This document shows positions 14,455-20,612 of a stretch of 35,030 nt of DNA, piece after piece; position 1 is the stretch's first letter, and each line of letters begins with the position of its first letter. The stretch comes from a virus: positions 1 to 35,030 of IMG/VR virus record IMGVR_UViG_3300011115_000232, one strand, 5' to 3'. A model generated the notes under the pieces. That model was not told the DNA's origin and searched no databases. It saw only the letters and a program-made list of their open reading frames with translations. The position numbers were made by a program, and so were the translations under genes.

Positions 14455-15187
14455 CATCAACCTCCAATTTAATTTTTCCTAAATATGATTCGTCTCTATA
14501 TGTTTTGCTATCCCAAAACTGAATCTTTAATCCTTCATTGGTCATCATCTTATACACATACAAATACTGTGGTTCTTTAGTTGGAATATCATGATAAAAC
14601 GCTTTAGCCTTTTGATATATATCATTTGCTTCATCAACATCATCAAAATAACCAAGATGTCTTTGTTTTCCATTTAATCCAATTTTAGCAACCCATTTAT
14701 TTTTAGATGAGTTCCAACTAACTCCAAGTTTTCCTGATTTACTATCTGAATGACCATTTTTTTGATTTTGACTATTTACTGAATAAGTAACATCACGCAA
14801 ATTATCAATTCTATTGTCAGTTCTAATTCCATTGATATGGTCTATGCAATTATCAGGCATTTTTCCATAAGTAAATAACCAAGCTAGTCTATGTGCATAT
14901 TGAAGTTCACCATTAAATGTTATGGCAACATATCCATTTTGCATAAATCCTGCTATTGAACCTTCTTTTACTTTTTTACTTGGTGATTTTTTCCATATAA
15001 AAATACCAGTATCAGCGTCGTAATCCAAATACTCTTGAATTGGCTGTGGTTTAATGCGGAATTGAGAACCATCTAACCATGTCGGGTCTTTTACATCTCC
15101 CCATCCATCATATTGTCTATACCACATTTCAATCTCTGCACCATCAGCCCATGCTTTTATTTCTTTATGCCATTTATGTGGTTTCAA
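14447..15187 (-). CDS. Phage protein with an HNH-AP2 endonuclease inserted in frame
   Basis: 246 residues. Residues 1-49 (HKWHKEIKAWADGAEIEM ... FRIKPQP) and 202-246 (TKEPQYLYVYKMM ... KIKLEVDDE) look like the two halves of a small phage protein of the 'HK-EIKAWADGAEIE--' family. Between them, 50-201 is a full HNH-AP2 enzyme: EYLDYDADTGIFIWKK, AHRLAWLFTYGKMP, HNH core CIDHINGIRTDNRIDNLR (Asp116/His117), AP2 domain ~154-195. No Hint/intein motif is present and the frame is unbroken. The upstream 65-aa gene shares the N-terminal motif, so this may be a tandem paralogue invaded by a homing gene. Confidence 0.88.
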   Translation of the reverse strand: MKPHKWHKEIKAWADGAEIEMWYRQYDGWGDVKDPTWLDGSQFRIKPQPIQEYLDYDADTGIFIWKKSPSKKVKEGSIAGFMQNGYVAITFNGELQYAHRLAWLFTYGKMPDNCIDHINGIRTDNRIDNLRDVTYSVNSQNQKNGHSDSKSGKLGVSWNSSKNKWVAKIGLNGKQRHLGYFDDVDEANDIYQKAKAFYHDIPTKEPQYLYVYKMMTNEGLKIQFWDSKTYRDESYLGKIKLEVDDE

Positions 15188-15371
15188 TTTTGTTCTCCTT
15201 AATAAACTTCATTAACTCTGTGATGTCCTCATACTCTTCAGGCTTTACACTCGCTACTTCTAATTGATTCCCTGTGTATGAGATGCGTATGAACCCATGC
15301 CCATAAAGCATCGCTTCCATCGTTGCATCAGTCCACGCTTTTATTTCTTTATTCCATTTATGTTTATTCAT
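15174..15371 (-). CDS. Small protein, paralogue of the invaded gene's N-terminus
   Basis: 65 residues: MNKHKWNKEIKAWTDATMEA, then SYTGNQLEVASVKPEEYEDI and TELMKFIKENKIE. The first 18 residues align with residues 1-20 of the downstream 246-aa protein (HKWHKEIKAWADGAEIEM). Function unknown; the HKW-KEIKAW-DGA motif recurs in phages. It overlaps the genes on both sides. Confidence 0.65.
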   Translation of the reverse strand: MNKHKWNKEIKAWTDATMEAMLYGHGFIRISYTGNQLEVASVKPEEYEDITELMKFIKENKIETT

Positions 15372-15522
15372 CTGCTACTCCTCTCAATACATGCTGAACT
15401 CCGCGCATATCAGTAATCGTAACTGTACATTGCTTATCACCAGCATAAGACTTACCAATAAACGCACATAATGATCCGAACGCAATCAAACAAAACATAA
15501 AAGGTAAAAACTGTTTGTTCAT
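15364..15522 (-). CDS. 52-residue secreted peptide
   Basis: MNKQFLPFMFCLIAFGSLCA is a Sec signal-like segment, continuing FIGKSYA with a likely cleavage before GDKQC. The mature part is about 25 residues (QCTVTITDMRGVQHVLRGVA). GGAG lies nine bases upstream and both ends overlap neighbours (ATGA; 8 bases). It would act in the periplasm. No family recognised. Confidence 0.62.
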   Translation of the reverse strand: MNKQFLPFMFCLIAFGSLCAFIGKSYAGDKQCTVTITDMRGVQHVLRGVADE

Positions 15523-15833
15523 GACACACAACTCCATACAACAAATCCAAATGTAATCAATCCAATAATAATAGTAACAATCATCATTGTATGAAAAAAT
15601 GTCATGCGATTAAATTCTTGGTTTGATTCTTGTTTAGCTTTTAATCTGGCATTTGTCATATAGTCATGATATTCATCTAGCTTTTGTTCAGCTATTTTTT
15701 TAGTAGCATATTCACCAAGCGATTTACATGGATTGAAATATCCTTCTGGTGATAAGTAACTTACATGGTAAGTACCATCCTTAGTCTTTTTAACCTTTCC
15801 GTAAACAAACCCATTTTTATCTGCATAATTCAT
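15519..15833 (-). CDS. Tail-anchored membrane protein, unknown
   Basis: 104 residues from ATG 15833, chosen because GGGAG lies nine bases upstream; an earlier ATG at 15863 has no Shine-Dalgarno. The N-terminal region is polar (YHVSYLSPEGYFNPCKSLGE, then a charged helix), and the last ~28 residues are a hydrophobic helix (MMIVTIIIGLITFGFVVW). This is a cytoplasmic domain anchored at the inner membrane. Function unknown. Confidence 0.65.
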   Translation of the reverse strand: MNYADKNGFVYGKVKKTKDGTYHVSYLSPEGYFNPCKSLGEYATKKIAEQKLDEYHDYMTNARLKAKQESNQEFNRMTFFHTMMIVTIIIGLITFGFVVWSCVS

Positions 15834-15872
15834 AAACTCATTCTCCCAGTTGATGCAATACATTTTAGCACA

Positions 15873-16217
15873 TTAATCTGCGTGTTGCATATTCTTTTTC
15901 ATCCCCAAATCTTGCATCATCTTCTGAAGCTTTAATCTATTAGCTTCTTTAATCTCAGGATCAATCTTCTTGCCAATCCCAGTAAGTATTACTCGTGACT
16001 CATATCCCTTGCATATCTCTATGATGTCGTGTGGTGTAGGCATGTGACTGCTATCGTCAGACCACTTATCAAAAGCCTTGCTTACAAGATTAAACTCAAA
16101 GCGTTCTAGCTTACTCCACCAGATAGATACAGCTTCTTTAGATAATGCTGGTCGTTTATATAACTCTGAGCATACGTTCATCATGTTCCAAAATGATTGC
16201 TTCTCTGTATTAACCAT
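15873..16217 (-). CDS. Helicase-loader-like replication protein (G39P-type N-terminus)
   Basis: 114 residues from ATG 16217 (AGGAT eight bases upstream; overlaps the replisome organizer by eight bases). The pattern FWNMMNVCSELYKRPALSKEAVSIWWSKL, shown here in pieces as FWNMM, LYKRPALS and VSIWWSKLERFEF, with MPTPHDIIEIC, resembles the N-terminal domain of G39P-like helicase loaders/inhibitors and lambda P-type replication partners. It likely delivers the host DnaB helicase to the origin together with the upstream protein. Confidence 0.72.
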   Translation of the reverse strand: MVNTEKQSFWNMMNVCSELYKRPALSKEAVSIWWSKLERFEFNLVSKAFDKWSDDSSHMPTPHDIIEICKGYESRVILTGIGKKIDPEIKEANRLKLQKMMQDLGMKKNMQHAD

Positions 16218-16926
16218 GAGTAATATCCTTTTCAATAGCTGGCTGATTACCTAAGAACCAGTTTAGATCACTTTCTCTTGAGTTTTTAGGTGGTTCGTCT
16301 TGCCATCTTCCTTGATTAATGTATGTAGAAGGATTAGGAATAAACTCTCCATCATTTTTTAACCATCCAGCAGATTGTTTTTGCCATTCAAGTGCATTCA
16401 ATACTTCTTGTAAGTTTGGCTTTTCTTTATTCCAAGATTTTTCTGCTGCTGTCCTTCCTACCTTTTTTGGATAAGATTTGTAAAACTCATCAAAGTCACT
16501 TTTACCTAAGCTATCCTCAACTAAGCTAACCTTACCTATACTAACCTGTGGTAACGGTTTGGATACAGGTTGTATACATGTTGTATCCATTGTGTAAACA
16601 TTGTTGTTTTTAATAGATAATTTACCCTTTTCTTCACCATAAACTGTTTCTTTATAGCGATCTTTCTGAATTAGGTTATGAATCTTCCAATGCTTAATTA
16701 CACATACGCCAGTTTCAAAAGGAATAACAAAGTTTTTAGCTAAAAGTATCTTAAAATCATCATCAGCACATCCTAATAATCTCTGTATCTTTTTAGCATT
16801 ATTGATAAATCCATCATCATCAGCTCGCATCGATAAATGAAAGTAAAGTGCTTGTGTTGATAAAGGCATGTCTAAAAACGCATCACTATCAATGATGGTC
16901 TTAGCAAACATTCTGCGTTCAGCCAT
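16210..16926 (-). CDS. Replisome organizer / replication initiator
   Basis: 238 residues. The N-terminus MAERRMFAKTIIDSDAFLDM, PLSTQALYFHLSMRADDDGF and NNAKKIQRLLGC is the phage replisome-organizer N-terminal domain, a winged helix that binds the origin. The C-terminal half has FDEFYKSYPKKVGRTAAEKSW and NPSTYINQGRWQDE, the conserved C-terminal block of DnaT/O-like initiators that contacts the helicase loader. GGAG lies ten bases before the ATG. Upstream is a structured RNA element ending in a T-run. No phage polymerase exists, so host replication enzymes are recruited. Confidence 0.85.
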   Translation of the reverse strand: MAERRMFAKTIIDSDAFLDMPLSTQALYFHLSMRADDDGFINNAKKIQRLLGCADDDFKILLAKNFVIPFETGVCVIKHWKIHNLIQKDRYKETVYGEEKGKLSIKNNNVYTMDTTCIQPVSKPLPQVSIGKVSLVEDSLGKSDFDEFYKSYPKKVGRTAAEKSWNKEKPNLQEVLNALEWQKQSAGWLKNDGEFIPNPSTYINQGRWQDEPPKNSRESDLNWFLGNQPAIEKDITHG

Positions 16927-16940
16927 TATAAAACTCCATA

Positions 16941-17050
16941 AAAAAAGCCCTAGACAACACTCTCATCACGTTTTAAGTGATGTTGGCGGACTGGTGGAGT
17001 ACCAGCAGAGTGTTGACTAAGGCTTACTCCAAAAAATCACCGCCAAGTGA
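16941..17050 (-). ncRNA. Candidate structured RNA B: three-way junction with two pseudoknots and a T-run, upstream of the initiator gene
   Basis: On the - strand, AAGCC-T-TAG-T-CAACACTCT (17025-17007) pairs with AGAGTGTTG-T-CTA-G-GGCTT (16963-16945), an 18-bp helix with one U-U mismatch, followed by seven T's (16946-16940). It encloses GCTGGT/ACCAGT (loop ACTCC) and CATCAC/GTGATG, separated by CCGCCAA (16989-16983). Upstream hairpin TCAC-TTGGCG-GTGA (17050-17037) has a loop complementary to CCGCCAA; GGAGT (17030-17026) is complementary to loop ACTCC. Two G-U pairs exist only in the - strand RNA. Terminator, attenuator or trans-acting RNA are possible. Confidence 0.65.
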
Positions 17051-17070
17051 CACTTGATATAAATATACCT

Positions 17071-17406
17071 CTACGTTTCTTTGATGTCAATACCATGTAT
17101 CAACTTCATTAGTCGATACTTCAATTTATAAACGTCTGTCTTAAAACCTTTTGAGTCCTCACATATTTCAACCTTATTAACTGTGTCGTAATAAACAAAG
17201 TCTGCCACATACTTAATCGCACGTTCAGTCTTGCCATTAATCACCAGCTTAGGGATCAGCTCATAGGGAACTTGCAAGCGTAGATCAGAGATTAATCCGC
17301 CTTTCTCGTATAGTTTTAGCTGTGAATAACGCACAGACTCCTTCCTGCTGTGAAAAACTATGCCATCTATCTCGGTTTTCTTAGCATTAAACTTGTTACG
17401 TTTCAT
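17071..17406 (-). CDS. DUF1064 nuclease-like protein (PD-(D/E)XK)
   Basis: 111 residues from ATG 17406; a TTG start at 17418 is possible but TGGATAAG lies before the ATG. FHSRKESVRYSQLKLYEKGG, the strand LQVPYELIPKLV, YVADFVYYD and EICEDSKGF match DUF1064, a phage family with the PD-(D/E)XK nuclease core (acidic E in RKESVRY, D in YVADF, E-x-(D) in EICEDSK). Related proteins are considered Holliday-junction resolvase-like. First gene of the leftward early set, divergent from the + strand early genes. Confidence 0.82.
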   Translation of the reverse strand: MKRNKFNAKKTEIDGIVFHSRKESVRYSQLKLYEKGGLISDLRLQVPYELIPKLVINGKTERAIKYVADFVYYDTVNKVEICEDSKGFKTDVYKLKYRLMKLIHGIDIKET

Positions 17407-17522
17407 AGACTTATCCAATTATTTATTATTTGATGCAATTTATTTGTGTTTATATATTGCAATACTTTTTAATCTCTATATAATCTTACCTAACGCAACA
17501 CAATATTAACACGGAGAAGATT
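17407..17522. other. Divergent intergenic control region
   Basis: A 116-bp AT-rich gap between the leftward DUF1064 gene and the rightward early genes. It holds the rightward promoter and a perfect 10-bp palindrome TATTGCAATA (17455-17464) that overlaps the promoter's -35 element, a reasonable operator candidate. No clear leftward promoter could be fixed. Confidence 0.5.
17457..17484 (+). promoter_or_regulatory. Sigma70-type early promoter
   Basis: TTGCAA (17457-17462), 16 bases, TATAAT (17479-17484). The first gene starts at 17523 with GGAG six bases before its ATG, giving a leader of about 30 bases. It should be read by host RNA polymerase early in infection. Confidence 0.75.
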
Positions 17523-17846
17523 ATGTTTGACTACGAAGCTACTTACAATACACCAGAAAAAATTGCACAACGCAAAGCTGATATGGATAGTTACTACGCA
17601 GCTCGCAAAGCAGAAGATCAACGTATTAAAGATGAACTAGATGCACATGCTAAAGCATTGCGTGACATGACAGCAGAACTTAAAGCTGACAATGATGCAG
17701 CAGAGTTAAAAGCGTATAACAGATTATTTGCAGCAGATAAGGCTAGATACCTAGCAGCTTACGGTGACGAAACATTAGCACACAGTCTAGCGTGTTCAGA
17801 TGCGTTATATCGTGAAAATCAAAAACGTGGTTATAGCAACGAATAG
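17523..17846 (+). CDS. Early charged helical protein, unknown
   Basis: 107 residues, Ala/Lys/Asp/Glu-rich and helical (PEKIAQRKADMDSYYAARKA, then AELKADNDAAELKAYNRLFA). First gene behind the early promoter, with a good GGAG site, so it is expressed immediately after entry. Such proteins often redirect host functions, but no family is recognised. Confidence 0.7.
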   Translation: MFDYEATYNTPEKIAQRKADMDSYYAARKAEDQRIKDELDAHAKALRDMTAELKADNDAAELKAYNRLFAADKARYLAAYGDETLAHSLACSDALYRENQKRGYSNE

Positions 17847-17855
17847 GAGAATGTG

Positions 17856-17954
17856 ATGTTAGATAACTTAATTATTGTATCACTAGGTGGCATGGTAGTT
17901 TGTGCCATATTCGTAGTAGCTGAGTTAATAGCTAAATGGAAGGGATTAGAATGA
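17856..17954 (+). CDS. 32-residue membrane peptide
   Basis: MLDNLIIVSLGGMVVCAIFV then VAELIAKWKGLE: a single transmembrane helix with a short basic tail. AGGAG lies seven bases before the ATG and the stop overlaps the next ATG (ATGA). An early membrane peptide of unknown role. Confidence 0.6.
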   Translation: MLDNLIIVSLGGMVVCAIFVVAELIAKWKGLE

Positions 17955-18172
17955 GCGAACAACAATACCAAGCAGAGTTTGATCTAGAGAAGTTTATTGA
18001 CTCTATCGACTGGGATGCAATGGAAGATAAGTATAGCGACAAGTTCTGGGATTACATGCTAGACAATGAACCTAAAGCACATAACGAGGAATGGATGCTA
18101 GAAAACTTTGGTGATAATTTTGTGGAATGGGTAGTAGAAACTTTTGACAACAAAGATGTTATTTTTAACTAG
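17951..18172 (+). CDS. Acidic early protein, unknown
   Basis: 73 residues from ATG 17951 (AAGGG seven bases before; an in-frame ATG at 17936 lies within the preceding gene). Strongly acidic and aromatic: SIDWDAMEDKYSDKFWDYML, then EWMLENFGDNFVEWVVETFD. The charge and shape would fit a DNA-mimic-type inhibitor, but this is speculation from composition only. Confidence 0.65.
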   Translation: MSEQQYQAEFDLEKFIDSIDWDAMEDKYSDKFWDYMLDNEPKAHNEEWMLENFGDNFVEWVVETFDNKDVIFN

Positions 18173-18181
18173 GAGAACAGA

Positions 18182-18811
18182 GTGAGTAACGTATATACAA
18201 AACTAATGTCAGCACGATTGATGCTGCAAAATACAAAGCTAGAAAAGTCAGGTCATAACAAGTTTGCTGGATACAAATACTTTGAGCTTGGTGACTTCTT
18301 GCCTACAGTACAAAACATTTTTATTGAGCTTGGATTATGTGGTGTAGTTTCATACACTCAAGAACTAGCAACGCTGACAATTACAGATGGCACAGATAGC
18401 ATTGTGATCACCAGCCCTATGGGTAGCGCAGCATTAAAAGGTTGTCATGAAGTGCAAAACATTGGTGCAGTAGAAACCTACCAGCGTAGATACTTATGGG
18501 TGACAGCGATGGAGATTGTAGAGCATGACGTGCTAGATGCGACTACAGGAACTGACACAGGTAACGCTGTAAAAAAGCCTGAAAAGGTAACACCAACAGC
18601 AGGAGCAATGGAGGTACTAGATGAGGAATCACAGCAATTTATTAAAGACCTTGCAATTGACATTATTGGTGATGTTGCTGGCGGACACATTGATGACGCT
18701 TATGGGAAAACGACAACGCTACTTAGTGAGGAGAAGGTCGCTATATGGACTTTACTGGACAGCAAGACACGTAGCACACTTAAAAAACATGCTGAATCAT
18801 TGAAAGGTTAA
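18182..18811 (+). CDS. erf: ERF-family single-strand annealing protein
   Basis: 209 residues, GTG start with AGGAG six bases upstream. N-terminal ERF domain: VYTKLMSARLMLQNTKLEKS, NKFAGYKYFELGDFLPTVQN and the conserved QNIGAVETYQRRYLWVTAME. The C-terminal half is a variable linker and a helical tail. ERF proteins form rings on ssDNA and anneal complementary strands, supporting circularisation and recombination of phage DNA. It is in one operon with SSB; NinB, Ref-like nuclease and DUF1064 complete the set. Confidence 0.9.
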   Translation: MSNVYTKLMSARLMLQNTKLEKSGHNKFAGYKYFELGDFLPTVQNIFIELGLCGVVSYTQELATLTITDGTDSIVITSPMGSAALKGCHEVQNIGAVETYQRRYLWVTAMEIVEHDVLDATTGTDTGNAVKKPEKVTPTAGAMEVLDEESQQFIKDLAIDIIGDVAGGHIDDAYGKTTTLLSEEKVAIWTLLDSKTRSTLKKHAESLKG

Positions 18812-18813
18812 TC

Positions 18814-19077
18814 ATGTCAGTACGAGATACTAGTAAAGATGCATATCAAAGCATTGCAGTCAGCGGTCTAATTGGTCAGCAAGCACAGTCAATACTAGAT
18901 GCTATGGATCGTGACACAGACTACTCACTACAAGAGATTAGCGCAAAGACAGGTATTGGTATCAATGCAGTATCTGGTCGCTGTAATGAGCTTAAAAAGT
19001 GTAACTACATTGAGGAAGCAGACAAACGTAGATGCAGTATCACTAAACGCACAATCAACCCACTCAGGAGAAAGTAA
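18814..19077 (+). CDS. Winged-helix DNA-binding protein
   Basis: 87 residues. The core SLQEISAKTGIGINAVSGRC followed by NELKKCNYIEEADKRRCSIT is a winged helix: helix, turn, recognition helix, then a wing. The same fold is found in small phage regulators that lie between annealing protein and SSB genes. Target site unknown. Confidence 0.75.
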   Translation: MSVRDTSKDAYQSIAVSGLIGQQAQSILDAMDRDTDYSLQEISAKTGIGINAVSGRCNELKKCNYIEEADKRRCSITKRTINPLRRK

Positions 19078-19214
19078 TGTTAATCAACTCACTTTACGGA
19101 ATGTCAGTTCCTAAGCAGTCAAAGGATCACGCAAAGAAATTACAAGCAGCCATTGATTATCTTGGTGTAAAATATCGGTTAGCAACATCAATTAAAAAGG
19201 TAGAAAAGCAATGA
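19077..19214 (+). CDS. 45-residue protein, unknown
   Basis: MLINSLYGMSVPKQSKDHAK, KLQAAIDYLGVKYRLATSIK, KVEKQ. Start overlaps the preceding stop (TAATG) and its stop overlaps the SSB start (ATGA); AGGAG lies about 7 bases before the ATG. A short helix-strand protein with no recognised family. Confidence 0.65.
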   Translation: MLINSLYGMSVPKQSKDHAKKLQAAIDYLGVKYRLATSIKKVEKQ

Positions 19215-19603
19215 ATTTACTCTCAGCAGTAGGAAATGTCGGATCAGATGCAGAAGTGCGCTTCACTAAAGACGGCACAGCAATTGCAAACTTTAGTTTT
19301 GCATTGTCATCTGGTTATGGCGATAAAAAGAAAACAACTTGGTTACGTTGCAGCATCATTGGGAAACGTGGCGAAACATTAGCACCAATGCTTACAAAAG
19401 GTACGCAGGTTGCGCTGAATGGCGAGATTTCACTAAATGAATATGTTGCTAAGGATGGCGCAAATAAATCGTCTGTAGAGTGCTTAGTAAGCAATGTAAC
19501 GTTACTAGGTAAGAAAGATGCTTCAGCACCTAAAGAAGCCAGCAAAGCAAACGGCTATCAAAACCAACCACTAGACGAAATTGACTCAGATATTCCATTT
19601 TAG
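19211..19603 (+). CDS. ssb: Single-stranded DNA-binding protein
   Basis: 130 residues with an OB fold: MNLLSAVGNVGSDAEVRFTK, TAIANFSFALSSGYGDKKKT, WLRCSIIGKRGETLAPMLTK and GTQVALNGEISLNEY. The C-terminus ends LDEIDSDIPF, the acidic tip through which SSB proteins recruit replication and repair enzymes. It covers ssDNA during replication and works with ERF and NinB. Confidence 0.95.
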   Translation: MNLLSAVGNVGSDAEVRFTKDGTAIANFSFALSSGYGDKKKTTWLRCSIIGKRGETLAPMLTKGTQVALNGEISLNEYVAKDGANKSSVECLVSNVTLLGKKDASAPKEASKANGYQNQPLDEIDSDIPF

Positions 19604-19612
19604 GAGATTATT

Positions 19613-19897
19613 ATGAATAAAGTAACATCAGTACCAATGGAAGCAAACCCAAAACATATTGAAATTAATATTAATAATTTATGTGGGTTATCAGAAACTA
19701 TTTTTAATAAATTAAATATGTTACAAGAATCATTAAGCCTTATTTTATCTAGCAAAGTAATGTCTGATGAAAAATTAGATTTATTAGAGTTAGATGATAG
19801 CAAATCTAATATATCAAATAGACTTTCTGCTATTTGCAATTTATTAGTTGAATGTGATGTGGTTATAGTAAATATTTCAAAACGTTTAGAAATTTAA
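19613..19897 (+). CDS. Helical protein, unknown
   Basis: 94 residues, Asn/Leu/Ile/Ser-rich, predicted mainly helical with heptad-like spacing (LSETIFNKLNMLQESLSLIL; then ISNRLSAICNLLVECDVVIV). TAGGAG precedes the ATG. It is markedly more AT-rich than SSB, and is followed by the structured non-coding segment. Confidence 0.65.
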   Translation: MNKVTSVPMEANPKHIEININNLCGLSETIFNKLNMLQESLSLILSSKVMSDEKLDLLELDDSKSNISNRLSAICNLLVECDVVIVNISKRLEI

Positions 19898-19900
19898 TGA

Positions 19901-20090
19901 ATATCGACCCAAGCTATTAGTGGGATATAACAGTAGCAAAGCAGCATAGTTTTTCATACAAATTCGCTATGTGATGCTTCGTAGAAAAGTACGATAACTT
20001 TAGTCCTATGTTGCAGCATAGGCGATAATTTAACGAATTGACGAAAGCGTACGGGGGTGCGTGAGTAGTCAACCCTTATGGGCGAAAGTG
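19901..20090 (+). ncRNA. Candidate structured RNA C in the early operon
   Basis: The 274-bp gap 19898-20171 lacks a credible gene. On the + strand: ATAT-CGA-CCCA/TGGG-ATAT (19901-19928); CATAG/CTATG (19945-19971); CCTATG-TTGCAG-CATAGG (20005-20022); and TTGAC (20038-20042)/GTCAA (20068-20072) enclosing CGTAC/GTGCG with a GGGG tetraloop, whose U-G pair forms only in the + strand RNA. The words GCAGCATAG and CTATGT each occur twice in opposite order, so the second and third hairpins can exchange arms. Family unknown. Confidence 0.5.
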
Positions 20091-20100
20091 CATCTGTAAT

Positions 20101-20129
20101 TTGTTTAAATATGTTGTGATGAATATATT
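20101..20129 (+). promoter_or_regulatory. Possible sigma70 promoter for the second early gene group
   Basis: TTGTTT (20101-20106), 17 bases, TATATT (20124-20129), 43 bases before the ATG at 20172. Moderate match in an AT-rich stretch just after RNA element C. Confidence 0.45.
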
Positions 20130-20171
20130 TTTATTAACCGCATGAGTAGCCCACCATTCACGGAGAAAGTA

Positions 20172-20603
20172 ATGAGAACTAAAGCAGAGATTGTTGCAAA
20201 GGTAGAACAAGACAGACTTAACATTTTAAAAGCAATTGGTGATACTGAAATTTCTACTAAAATGATTAGATACTTAACTGGAATGTCTGACGGAGAGCTT
20301 GCAACGCAGTTAATCAGGCTTACAGAGATGGGCTACTTAAATAAAAATAAACAACAAAAAGAAGGCGATCAAAAGCTATTTAATTACTTCTCTAGGACAA
20401 GTAAAAAGTTTGTTAAAAAGACACAAAGTCAAATATATTTGTCATCCGAAAAATACGGAAGATCACAGCGACTAGAAGATCAAAAGAAAATGAAAGACAA
20501 TCCAAACTTAAAGATTTATAGATTGACCGATTCTATGATGCCAGAAAGAAAAAAGATTGGCACAGCATATAATGGTATAGCAAGCAGTTTTTATGTCGTA
20601 TAG
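20172..20603 (+). CDS. Winged-helix-type regulatory protein, unknown
   Basis: 143 residues from ATG 20172, six bases after GGAG; the frame extends upstream to 20142 without an RBS. The N-terminal ~60 residues (QDRLNILKAIGDTEISTKMI, RYLTGMSDGELATQLIRLTE, MGYLNK) form a winged helix like that of MarR-like or phage replication regulators; the C-terminus is basic (KKFVKKTQSQIYLS, QKKMKDNPNLK). Probably DNA-binding. Confidence 0.7.
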   Translation: MRTKAEIVAKVEQDRLNILKAIGDTEISTKMIRYLTGMSDGELATQLIRLTEMGYLNKNKQQKEGDQKLFNYFSRTSKKFVKKTQSQIYLSSEKYGRSQRLEDQKKMKDNPNLKIYRLTDSMMPERKKIGTAYNGIASSFYVV

Positions 20604-20612
20604 GAGATAAAC

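Noticed and set aside
14447-15187. Intein within the 246-aa protein
   Set aside because: No N-terminal Cys/Ser splice junction, no Hint blocks and no C-terminal His-Asn; the insert is an ordinary HNH-AP2 protein.
17031-17059. Independent terminator of the DUF1064 gene (TCAC-TTGGCG-GTGA plus T6)
   Set aside because: The stem is only 4-5 bp; its loop fits better as a pseudoknot partner of RNA element B. A minor terminator role is not excluded.
19897-19920. Seven-codon leader peptide MNIDPSY after the 94-aa gene
   Set aside because: Starts by TAATG coupling but has no Shine-Dalgarno and lies within the first hairpin of RNA element C; too short to support.
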